64,000 bases of DNA. Source: Chinchilla lanigera (lineage: Eukaryota > Chordata > Mammalia > Rodentia > Chinchillidae). The position numbers and the translations under genes are program-made. The notes beneath the pieces were generated by a model that saw only the letters and a program-made list of their open reading frames with translations, had not been told where the DNA came from and ran no database searches. This document shows positions 24,789 through 34,524 of the stretch, piece after piece (within the stretch, counting starts at the first letter, position 1; each line of letters opens with the position of its first letter). The DNA is taken from the NCBI RefSeq assembly GCF_000276665.1, contig NW_004955402.1:3939760-4003759 (forward strand), in the 5' to 3' direction.

Positions 24789-25100
24789 ATGTCCTGGTCC
24801 ATTCCGTGCTGCCACAGCAAGACCTGGGACTGAGTGATTTAGAAGGAACACACACTCATTCTTACATTTCAGGAGGCTGGGGAGAGAGGGGCCAGCAGCT
24901 CATGAGGGTCTTCTCGCGGTTTCCTCGGGAGGCGGAAGGACAGGAGAACGCACACGTTCAAGCCGCAGAGAGGGTCTGAACCCATCCCTTGTATTACCAG
25001 CACACTTCCACGACAACCAGCTGTGCAATTACAGCATGAACCTGTCCTGAAGGCGAGGCCTCCTGTGGCCTCACTGCCTCTGAAAGGTCTCACTTCTTAC
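24789..25100 (-). mobile_element. MaLR LTR (MST/MLT1-like), antisense
   Basis: TGCTGCCACAGCAAGACCTG, GACTGAGTGATTTAGAAGGA, ACATTTCAGGAGGCTGGG and the later GAGGCCTCCTGTGGCC blocks follow the antisense order of MST/MLT1-type LTRs (unpaired bubble of TA loss). The right end is approximate and the copy is decayed. Confidence 0.7.
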
Positions 25101-26295
25101 ATTGCTGTGCTGAGAATGAAGCTTCCAGCACAGAACGTTGGGAGACATATTGGCTCCTCAGAAGGATATTAGGTTATGGTGGAGACAGAGAATTAAAAGG
25201 CTGTTTTTAAGGTTTGGAGGCTGAATGAATGAGGGAGTGACATCCGGGGATTACAAAAAGGAGGCGGCAGAGGACTTGCTTATACCCCTTGGCTTCATCT
25301 CCTTGAACCTGAGTGAGAACATCACATAGAACAAGTGGCCTGTATGTTAATTTTATTAGTGACCTGAGATGAGCAGGCTCTGGAGGAGCCATTCATTTGA
25401 TCCAAGTCGCTAAGAATGCTTTGGCCTGCAGGGTATCCATTCCTCAATTATCCTGAGGACCGACTGAGAGGATGACTGTGGGGCGCTTGCACATGTGGCC
25501 ACCGGGCCGTTGCAGTGGGGTTGATGCTCGGCCAGCACTGAGCTTGGGAGTTTGACCAGTGAATACAGAATAAGAACAGACAGACCCGGCTGTGACTAGC
25601 GACCCTCCAAATATGGCATGGCGTGGTTTCTCCTTCACGGTCCTAGGAGTATTTAGAAGCAAGCTTGCAGAAGTCTTTACAATGAGAGCATTTCTTCACC
25701 TAGAGCATGTGAGAATACACTGACAAATTCTACAGCACTATTCATTTTCTACATCTTTATGTCATCCCAAACCTCTGTCATTTCCTTACGATGGTTTTCA
25801 ATCTCTTAAATTACAGCTAATCTTCCACTAGTTACATTTTAAATTGTTGGCTTCCCTTTTAGGGAAGCATCCTAGACCCCTTGGTGAGGCTCAGAAAGCA
25901 CCCTCAAATTGCCAGCAATATGCTTGTGAATCATCTCTTGGGCGGCCTATTTCCTGGTACGATTTCTGCAGATGGCTAATCTTACCCATTTCATGTCGAT
26001 TTCTGTTAGCTCCAACCTCTACACATGGCAATATCTGACTGTCCTAATTTTAGATTATGTTTTTATTGTTGTTCTTATCCTTTAGCCTTCCTTTCTAAAT
26101 TTCCATATTTCTGGCATTTTTCAGAATTTAGAAAGGAAGATGATGGGATAGTGCTGACTTCAATTGGAGATATATTGAGAATCTGATATATTGAGATAAT
26201 TAGAATGCAATAGATTAATTGCAAAGGTTTAGGGGGATCTGTGCATGACATCGTTTTCTTTTTTCCTTCCCCAGTGAAGAATTAAGACCCAGAAA
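25101..26295. other. unique non-coding stretch
   Basis: No gene or repeat recognised. AT-rich from about 25680 to 26250. Confidence 0.5.
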
Positions 26296-26299
26296 TTGG

Positions 26300-26410
26300 A
26301 CAGGTAGAGGTAATATGGCAATTTTCTTACTTTTTCTCAAGTGCTTACTACAGTGCCTAGAACATAACAGGTACTTAATAAATATTGGGTGGATGAATGA
26401 ATAAATAAAA
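26300..26410 (-). repeat. MIR/L2-type 3' fragment, antisense
   Basis: CAGTGCCTAGAACATAACAG, GGTACTTAATAAATATTGGG and a GATGAATGAATAAATAA end are the typical antisense tail of an old L2 or MIR copy. Confidence 0.65.
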
Positions 26411-26856
26411 TTAGAGGGAAGAACAGAGCTCAACGCACAATCAAATTAGTTTCCTGGTTCCTTGGAATTAACCCATCCACGCCCTTCTAGGATGATGAGG
26501 ACAACTCCAATCGCCTCCACGGAGATGAAAAGCTTCCTCCAGGGCAGCCCGGTGGAGGTGGAGGCTCAGAGTGGAGGGAGCCCGTGGGGGAAGCCACTCC
26601 TTGTCCCTAGGGAGGGAGCGAAGGGAAGGGGAGAGGGGCTGGAATGTACTCTGCAGGGAAGTCTCCACGTAGGACCAAAGCCCACACCGCGAAGTCTTCT
26701 GCATAACTTTCCCAGGCTTTGGCTCCCTGAGGTCACCGAAACTAAAATTTACACACAAGATCAAGTAGAAGCTGCCCAGCACGGGACAGCATAGTATAAG
26801 AATGTTGTCCCTACTTCAAAAAATGCGGTAGAATGCACATATACATGGAAGGTTTA
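26411..26856. other. unique non-coding stretch
   Basis: GC-rich in 26470-26720, with overlapping 104-110 codon frames on the two strands and no recognisable domain. Confidence 0.45.
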
Positions 26857-27345
26857 AATTTTTAAAATTATTACAGTAAAAGACACATTGCCATTAATCT
26901 CCCTCAAAATCTTCCCTCTTGCTTCAAATACGCTGATCCCGTAGTTCTTGCTGTCCACTGAAGCAGTTCTGGGAGCCTTCTTTCCTGCTTGACAAAATAC
27001 AATCAAAAATACAGTGAATGTTGCTGCTGGGATCATCCAAGAGAAACACAGGCTCCTAAAAATGAACACGCTGTGCCTCATCCACCTTATTTGCTGTGCC
27101 TGGCAGGATGCAACTTATGGCTCTTCCCCAAAGTCAAAAGGACTGCACAGGGGAGAGTGCTGTGTACATCCAGGACACCGAGGCAGCCAGAGCAATGCAA
27201 CTAATGACATTCAGGAAAGAGGATTCCAGAGCTGCTGCAGAGAGTGGCAAGAGCCGTGGGACAAGTGTGTACAAAGTGGGGGGACGTAGTCTGAGGAGCA
27301 CTCGTGACAATGCATTTTTTACTGTTATACAATCTAAAATTTTCA
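26857..27345 (+). mobile_element. palindromic mariner-derived element, copy 2
   Basis: Also 489 bp. Inverted arms: about 26857-26985 (read in reverse: GAGATTAATGGCAATGTGTC, TTTTACTGTAATAATTTT) and 27215-27345 (AGCACTCGTGACAATGCATT, TTTTTACTGTTATAC). Three plus-strand frames give successive pieces of a mariner transposase C-terminus: PPYLLCLAGCNLWLFPKVK, YIQDTEAARAMQLMTF and REWQEPWDKCVQSGG. Frames change twice, and the aspartate expected in the PPYSPDL-type motif is replaced. Clearly inactive, and structurally the same as the copy at 2481-2969. Confidence 0.75.
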
Positions 27346-27838
27346 ACATTCATTGTACCTTTCGATCCCTCTGGTAAGATTCACCACCTTCGCCGTGTGT
27401 AAGTGCACTGCGTGTGTGCGGCAGTAAGAACTTCCTGTTGCTATCCCACCATCACCGCATCCAAGGCCACGGCTCCATCAGAGTGCGTGCCCGGCATTCC
27501 ACACGCATGGAACAGTGACTCCCCTCCCGCCCTCTCCTAACCTCTGGGCCAGAGAGATTATTATCCTCATGAGATCACTTTGTCAATCAAAAGCGAAAGT
27601 GAGTCTTTGGCCTGTGTCAGCTGCAGGCAAGGTAGAGTTAGAACACTTCCAGAAATCTGAGACAGAGAGACAGGAGGAGCCAGGTAGCTGGCTCTTTTCC
27701 TACCCTCCCTGCCTAGCAAGAAGGGCTCCTGTCTGCACTCAGAGAAAGTGGTACGGAAAGGTGCTTAGCACTTTTTTTTTCTCAGTTTCAGTTAGAGTTG
27801 AAAGTAACAACTTTTTTTCAGAGTCTTAAAGACTTTGC
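27346..27838. other. unique non-coding stretch
   Basis: No gene or repeat recognised. A 104-codon frame at 27515-27829 has no recognisable domain. Confidence 0.5.
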
Positions 27839-27839
27839 A

Positions 27840-27970
27840 GCTCTGTGTGGTGGCAGATGCCTGCCATCCCAGCACTCAGAAGGCTGAGGCAGGAGGATTG
27901 CCACGGGTTTGAGCCCTGTCCAGGTTACATCAAAAGGTTCTGTGTTGAAAAGTAAGACCAAACAAAAAGA
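27840..27970 (+). mobile_element. B1 SINE, decayed 3' part
   Basis: GCTCTGTGTGGTGGCAGATG, CCATCCCAGCACTCAGAAGG and CTGAGGCAGGAGGATTGCCA match the B1 5' half. The 3' end (AAAGTAAGACCAAACAAAAA) is diverged. Confidence 0.9.
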
Positions 27971-29250
27971 GAGCGAGATTTTTGGGGTTTGCACAAGTTG
28001 GAATTCACGGGCAGTCTGTTGGAAATTGGACAAAGCAGCAGCTGGAGGGCAGAATTTCCAGAGGAGACAACAAATGCCCTCCATCTCCGCAAGAGTAGTC
28101 CTCACGGGTGAACCATCAGCTCTGTGTAGGTTTTCTGCCTCTACACAGGTGACTGTGTCCCACTGGGTATCCCAAGAATCTTGAAAAGAAGAAGTGTGTG
28201 GCTGAGGCAATGAAGTTATGACCACCTCTTGCCTACAGGGAAAGCTGCTCCCACAAAGTCTGCCCTCGTCTGTTCCCCAGGACTCACGCGGGGCTCTTCT
28301 GGCATTTGGGCCGTGTGCGGTTCTTACACTCTTCTGCCCGCACCACGCTGTGTGACCCTTACGCAGACATGCATGCTGTGTGCCTTTAATGCACAGGACT
28401 GCTTGCCCAGCACGTGGGAAGAACCAAGAGGAAGCTGGGCTGCTCTGCTCTCAGATGCGGGCTCCGTTCTGTTCCCTAGAGGGGTACCCCGTGTGAATGG
28501 GGTGGGGGTAAGGAAGATGCCCTCTGCGTCCCTCCCTCCTTTCCAGAAAACCAGTGTCCTGGTACAAGTCCGCTCTGCTCTTGCAGTGCTGAGCCGCTCT
28601 GAAGAAGCCCTGAGCGCTGCCGGTGCACCCTGCCTCCCTCGGTCCGGGGGCCAGAAATCTCCGAGGACAAATCTTGTCAAGCTTTTTATTCTCTGCAAAA
28701 GTACTGAAAGTTATTTCACCATTAATGGACTTTTTAACCCAATCTGCAATTCAGCACAATGAATGAGTGGTGAGGAACTGCAGGTTCAATATGCACTACT
28801 TCTGACAGGAATTAAATCGGTGCTTTTCAAAGTTCAGCTTTTGGGAGGGAGCCTGGCAGCCGCTGATCTACTAAGCTGAGCCCCAGAATCATACACAAAT
28901 CGAAGCGATCCAGTGGGGAGGTTGTTCAGGGGTGGGGTGTTTTCCCCAGCGTGGAGGGGTCCTTTCTCTGGCATGCAGTTTCCGTGTAGAGTGAAGATTG
29001 TATTGAGTCTGTGGGCTTAGGCCTCAGCTGTGGCCTGTCCACTTCCGCACAAGCAGGTGACCTAACTTTGGTGCTGTGGAATAAACACCAGGCTTTCAGC
29101 AAAAAGAATGGGTTGAAATCTTGCCAGTTCACATAGCTTCTGTGTGTATCAGCGAGAAAATACTATTTACATCACAGCCATTATTTGAAGAAGTAAATGG
29201 CACAATCTGTGCACGAGCCATTCGCTCAGTACAGAGTAGAATCCAACATG
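27971..29250. other. unique GC-richer stretch
   Basis: Contains a 177-codon frame at 28229-28762 and an overlapping 124-codon frame on the other strand. Neither has a recognisable domain, and coding sense and antisense are equally open, as in GC-rich non-coding DNA. Confidence 0.5.
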
Positions 29251-29252
29251 TA

Positions 29253-29530
29253 TAGATATTTCTTGTTCCAGTGCCTGCTCTGTCACTTCCTGGCAGTGTA
29301 ATCTGGAGACTTAAGATCTCAGTTTTCTCAGCCAGCTGTGGCAGTGCACACTTCTAATTCCAGTATTCAAAAGGCTGAGGCAAGAGGATCACCATGAGTT
29401 TGAGATCAGCCTGGGCTACATAGTGAATTCAAGGCCAGCCTGAGCAACATAACAAAACCCTGTCTCAAAAAAGTCTCAGTTTTCTCATCTGCAAAATGGG
29501 GATATAGGAATGAGATATTTTCATGTACAC
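29253..29530 (+). repeat. MIR SINE split by a B1
   Basis: TGCCTGCTCTGTCACTTCC and GTGTAATCTGGAGACTTAAG before the B1, and TCATCTGCAAAATGGGGATA after it, are the two halves of a MIR core. Confidence 0.85.
29331..29473 (+). mobile_element. B1 SINE with perfect 14-bp target-site duplication
   Basis: Complete B1 (AGCTGTGGCAGTGCACACTT start; CAACATAACAAAACCCTGTC end with short A tail). It is flanked by TCTCAGTTTTCTCA at 29317-29330 and 29474-29487, identical copies. It interrupts the MIR, giving a clear age order. Confidence 0.95.
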
Positions 29531-30363
29531 TGTTTAGTACCACATTAAACTTGTGACAAGCTTTTTAAAAAATGGCTTTGCTGATATATAATTTACATAC
29601 TATATAATTAACTTATGTAAAATATGCAATTCAACATTTTTAGACATATGTAATATTTGAATATGTGTAACTACCAACACAGTCTATTTTAGAAAGTTTT
29701 CATCACCTTAAGAAGAAAACCTCTATTCTTTAGCTATCTGCCCTCTATCCCGTTATCCCTCACACACAATCCTAAGAAATTTCCTAATTTACTTTTTTTC
29801 TTTACATATTTCTGCATTCTGGACAGTTCATGTGAGTGGAATTATATTATGTGCAATCATTCACCCTGTGTTTCCTTTTACTTAGCATTAAGCTAATAAA
29901 ATTCATGTGTGCTACAGTATGTATCAGTACTTTAATCCTTTTCTTCTGGCCAAATCATATTCCAAAGATGTATTCCTTTCCTGGCTATAATATTCCAGTG
30001 TATAAATATATCATAGTTTGTTCATTTATTCTCCATGTTCCACCCAAATGCTGACGGACATTTGGATTGTTTCTAGCTTTTGGTTACGATACTCCTAGAA
30101 AGATAATAATGCTCCTATAAACATTTGTGTAAAGTTTCTGTTCAGACCTCTGTTTTCATTTCTCTTAGGTATATACATAGGAGATAAATTGCTAGGCCAT
30201 ATTGAATTGTAAGGGCTGTTTATATATTTTGGATACAAGTACCTTATCAGAAATATATTTTGCAAATGTTTGATTTTATTCTGTTGGTTGTCTTTCACTC
30301 TTGACAACATCCTTTGAAGCTCAAACTTTTTTAATTTTGATGACCCCCCAATTGATCTATTTT

Positions 30364-30897
30364 TTAATTCTTGTGCTTCAATGCCACATCTAAGAATATT
30401 TTCCTAAATCCAATGTCATGAAGATTTGTCCATACATTTTGTTGTGGTTTTTTTTTTTTATCAGTTATAGCTCTTATACTTAGGTCATTGATCCATTTTG
30501 AGCTGAACTGTATGTAGAGTGCAATGTAAGGTCTGACCTCATTCTCTCCCATGTGGTACTCCATTTTCCCAGCACCACTGGTTGGGAAGACTGCTTTCTC
30601 CACTGGGTGGTCTTGACACCCTTGTTGGAAATCAATTGGGAACGGATGCGTGACTTCATTTCTGGGATCATCCTTATTCCATTGACCTAACTGCCCATCC
30701 TGTGGCTTGATTAATGTTGCTTTGCAGTAAATTCTGAAACTGTGAGGTGTAAGTCCTATTTTATTCCTCTTCCTCAAGGCAATTTGTGCTATTCTGAGTC
30801 TTCTGACTTTCCATGTGAATTTTAAAGTTAACTGGTCAATTTTTATGAAGTAGTTGGCTGGGATTCTGATGAGATTTGCATTAAATTTGTAGATCAA
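30364..30897 (-). pseudogene. L1 ORF2 fragment
   Basis: The 177-codon minus-strand frame has the ORF2 region after the reverse transcriptase: an LTLKFTWKVRRLRIAQ segment, then a QLGQWNKD segment and SSKWINDLSIR. It begins and ends in decayed L1, with no intact enzyme domain. Confidence 0.85.
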
Positions 30898-32365
30898 TTC
30901 AGAAGGATTCCAATGTTAAGGCTTCTTATCTATGAACAAGAATGATTTTAATTATCACTAATTTCTTTCAACACGTTTTGTAGTTTTTCCATGTATAACT
31001 TGTACACTTCATTCACTTAACTTATTCCTAAGTATTTTATTTTGGGGGGATACTATAGTAAATGGAATTGTTTTCTTAATCTAATTTTCATAGTGTTCTA
31101 GTGTATAGAAATATTATTAATGTTTATCCATTGATCTTATGTCCTACCACCTAGAGAAATTTATTATTTTTAATTATGTCTGTATGTGTTTGTAGTGGGT
31201 TTCTTAGGATTTTGTATATACATACTGAGTCATCTGTCAATAAAAATGGCATTACTAGCTTTCTAGAGTGGGACATGGCTTATTTCCCCAGCTATAACCT
31301 TAAATAGAATGTTAATAGAAATGGTAAGAGCAGACATCCTGGTCTTGTTCCTGATCCAAGGGGGAAAAGTATCCCATCTTTCAACGTAAGTGTGATGTTT
31401 GCTGTGGGCTTTTCATGTATGGTCTCTATCATCTTCAGAAAGTTTCCTTCTCTTCCAGGTGACTGGAGATGCTCATTCTGAAAGGCTGTTAGATATTCTG
31501 AGAAGCACTTTCCATACCCAGGAAATCAATCATAGGATTGTTGTTTTTTATTCTATCGATATGATGTAAATGTTAACTGACTTTTTCAGACATTGAACCA
31601 ACTTGAAAAACTTGGAATAAATCCTTCTTGGTCATGCTTGTAACTCTTTTTGTGTATGTGCCCTGCCTTCAATTCATTGTTTTCTGAGGATGTTTGTGTC
31701 CGTACTCATAAGAAAATTAGTATACACTTTTCTTTCATTGTGATCTCTCTGTCAGGATTTTGCCATGAAATTCTGGCCACACAGAATGAGTTACCATAAA
31801 ATGCATGAGTATAAATTCTTCTTTAAGTATAGTAGAATTCAGCAGTGAAGCTACAGGGGTCTGAGCTTTTTTTTTTTGAGTAGCTTTTTGATCATTAATT
31901 AAGCCCCTTCACTTGTTAGATCGATTTGGAATGTCTATTTTTCTTGTGTGCGTTTGAGTATTACATAGCTTTTATTTTTTGCCTAATGGACTTTGGCAAA
32001 TTTGTCTAAGAATTTGTCCATTTCACCTAGTTTGTCTACTTTGTGGTGTACAGTGGTTACAGTATAACATTAGGGTCTCTTCTATTTCTGTAAGGTCAAT
32101 AGGGGTATCTTTTTCATTTCTAATCCTAGTAATTTTACTCGTGTCCCATGGTGGGGATGGGGTCTCCCTAAAGAGTTGTCAATTTGCTGGTCCTTTTGAA
32201 AGAACAAGCTTTAGGTTTCATTGATTCTGTTTTCTATTTCATTGACTTCTGATCTGATCTTTACTATTTGTTTCCTCCCTCTTGCTTTGAGTTTTACTTG
32301 CTCTTCTTTTTCCAGTGTTATGAGGTATAAATTTAGGCTCTTGATCTGAGATCTTTCTTTTTCTT

Positions 32366-32467
32366 TTTTTTTCTTTTTTTGGTTTTTCTCCGGTACTAGG
32401 AACCAAACTCACGACCTTGCGCTTGCCAGGCAGGCGCTTTTGCCACTGAGCTAAATCCCCAGCCCCG
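32366..32467 (-). mobile_element. ID SINE, young, inside L1
   Basis: Antisense ID with GGTTTTTCTCCGGTACTAGG at the left and GAGCTAAATCCCCAGCCCC at the right. The flanks TTTCTTTTTCTT at 32354-32365 and 32468-32479 match, though their low complexity makes this duplication less certain than the one at 16582. Confidence 0.93.
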
Positions 32468-33166
32468 TTTCTTTTTCTTAATACAGAAATCTCCAACTAT
32501 AAATTTTCTGTTAAGCTCTGCTTTAGCTTTATCCTACAAGTTCAAATATGTTGTGCCTTCACTCTACTTCATCTCAAAGTGTTTTCTGGTCACCTTCATG
32601 ATTTATTCTTTGATCCATTAGTATTTAGAAATTTGTTGCTTAATTTCTGCAAACTTGTGAGTGTCCCAATTTTTTTTCCTGCTACCACATTTTAATTTCA
32701 TCCCATTGTGGTTGGAGAACATCCTTTGTATATTTTATAACATTTTAGGATTCTTGAGGGCTCTATTTTATGAGCTAGCATACAGTACATTTGGGGAAAT
32801 ATGACAGTTCCCTTAAGAAGAAGGTACATTTGGTTGCTATTGGGTGAAGCGTTGTAAGATGTCTAGGTCTAGATGCTGTTGTGCTGCTCGAATCTACTTT
32901 CTTGTTGACATTCTGCTGTTGTCATTTGTTGTTCTATCCATTGTTGAAGTAGGATACTAAAGTCTCCAAGTATTGTGGAGTAGTCACTTCTTCTCTTCAA
33001 TTATGTCAGTTCCATTTCATGTATTTTGAAGCTCAGTTATAAGTCCATATATGCATATAATATGTGCATCTCACACATCTTCCTGATTATTTCTAGCAAC
33101 ATTTGAAATTTTAACATTTTAAGTGATAGTAGTATAGTCACTCCAATGTTCTTGCTTTTTGTCTAT

Positions 33167-33277
33167 TTTTGAGACAGCTCTTGCTGTGTTTCCCCTTCAC
33201 TTGAGGCTAGTTTCAAACTCCCCAGACTCCTTGAATATTTGAGGTGACTGAAACGCACCATTATGCCCAGCTCGAGA
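33167..33277 (-). mobile_element. B1-like SINE, antisense, inside L1
   Basis: TTTTTGAGACAGCTCTTGCT, then GAGGCTAGTTTCAAACTCCC and a CACCATTATGCCCAGCTC end correspond to an antisense B1 or proto-B1. Diverged and shorter than the other B1 copies. Confidence 0.75.
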
Positions 33278-33556
33278 TTTCTTGTGATTGCTGTTTGCAT
33301 GCCATATCCTTTTCCATCCTTTAACCTTCATCCATTTCTACTTTTGAGTCTAAAATTTGTCTCTATAGACAACATACAGCTTGACCTTGCTTTTTTTCCC
33401 CTGAGTCTGACAATCTCTTCTTTTCAATTCAACTGTTTAATAACTTCACATTTGATGTTATTGATGTTATCGTGAAACGTCATTTCATATGTTTCACTGA
33501 TGTCATCAGTATCTTTGTAGCTGCCGTTTTTTCTCTTTGTTTTCTAAATGCCTGTG

Positions 33557-33967
33557 TGTTGCAACCCGTGTGACAGGCAGGGTCCTGAAAGGGGCTGATG
33601 GGAGATTAAGAAAAGACAAGACACATAAAAAAAGGAAAGCTGGGACTGGGTGAGACAAGGCCATTGATGGAGAAGTAGCGACAACTGTGTCTTTATTTAT
33701 ACACAGTAAAAAGGGGGAAGTGTGTGAGGGGGTCAAAAGCGCAAGGTCTTAGCATTTTGCTGAGAACACAGAAAGAAAAGCATTCTCAAAGCTACTCATG
33801 ATGTAGTTAAAAAGGAGGAGCACCAAGGGGCTGGACACCTGCTGATATGCAACTGAGCTGGAGGTCAACTTATATACACAGTCTGCCTCTGGCACTCCAT
33901 GTTCCTGGGGTTGGCTTTGCTCTAGTCCCAAGGAGTTTGCCGACCTCAGGCTCAGCTGCTCCCTACA
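33557..33967 (-). mobile_element. solo LTR, ERVK-like, with 6-bp target-site duplication
   Basis: 411 bp, beginning TGTTGCAACCCGTGTGACAG and ending CTGCTCCCTACA on the plus strand, so on its own strand it runs TGTAGGGAGC to GGTTGCAACA. The six bases CCTGTG flank it exactly at 33551-33556 and 33968-33973. On the minus strand there is a TATATAAG box (about 33870) and AATAAA (about 33695) followed by a short R/U5. Six-base duplications and the TGTNGGGAGC start are typical of class II (ERVK/IAP-like) LTRs. That class call is inference. It lies inside the old L1. Confidence 0.9.
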
Positions 33968-33991
33968 CCTGTGTCCTTTATGTTCTTTCTA

Positions 33992-34352
33992 TTAGTCTGT
34001 TTTCTGTTACTGTAAGGAAACATCCTAGGATGGGTACTTTATAAAGAAAAGAAGATTTTAGCTCACAGTTCTGGAGGTTCAAGATGTGGCATTGTCATCT
34101 GGCTGTGGCAAGACCTTGTGACAGCTGGCATCACTGTGGTGGGTGTACACGGGAGAGGCAGAAATCATATGACCACTAGGAAGTGAGAGTGTGACTGGGA
34201 CCCCATGGAACACATCAGTCCCTTCCAGGGCACATCCCCAGTGACCCAATTATTATGCAGTAAGTGCTACCTCTCAGATGTTCTACTTCCTCCTTAAATT
34301 GCCCCAAGCTTTAACACATGACCTCTGGGTGACAGACCACATCCAAACCACA
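33992..34352 (-). mobile_element. MaLR LTR, antisense, inside L1
   Basis: TTAGTCTGTTTTCTGTTACT, GGGTACTTTATAAAGAAAAG, AGTTCTGGAGGTTCAAGATG and an end at GACCACATCCAAACCACA are the MST/THE-like antisense blocks. L1 sequence resumes right of it. Confidence 0.85.
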
Positions 34353-34524
34353 ACCCCTCTCTATCCTTCCTTTATTGTTTCTTTTTATAGTAAATATTTT
34401 CTAGCATAGTACTTTAATTTCCCTAATGACTTTGCCACTCTTTTTTTTTTTTTTACTTTTGTTGTTGTGCTAAGACTTACCACATACATCTTAATTTATA
34501 AAATGATGCTGGGGTAACAGTCAT

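Larger units (their letters stand above)
29562..34520 (-). mobile_element. long old L1, antisense, with nested insertions
   Basis: The plus strand follows the antisense L1 order from the 3' end: a TTTTCATCACC-type segment near 29700, GGACATTTGGATTGTTTCTA near 30058, TATTTTGGATACAAGTACCT near 30222 after an internal deletion, CAATTGATCTATTTTTTAAT near 30350, then ORF2-derived sequence. It continues past the younger insertions (AATAGGGGTATC near 32100, TCCCATTGTGGTTGGAGAAC near 32700, TGACAATCTCTTCTTTTCAA near 33407) to about 34520. Many stops. Inserted later: ID at 32366, B1-like at 33167, solo LTR at 33557 and MaLR LTR at 33992. Confidence 0.85.

Noticed and set aside
28229..28762. 177-codon open frame, plus strand
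   Set aside because: Overlaps a 124-codon minus-strand frame in GC-rich sequence, and shows no recognisable motif.
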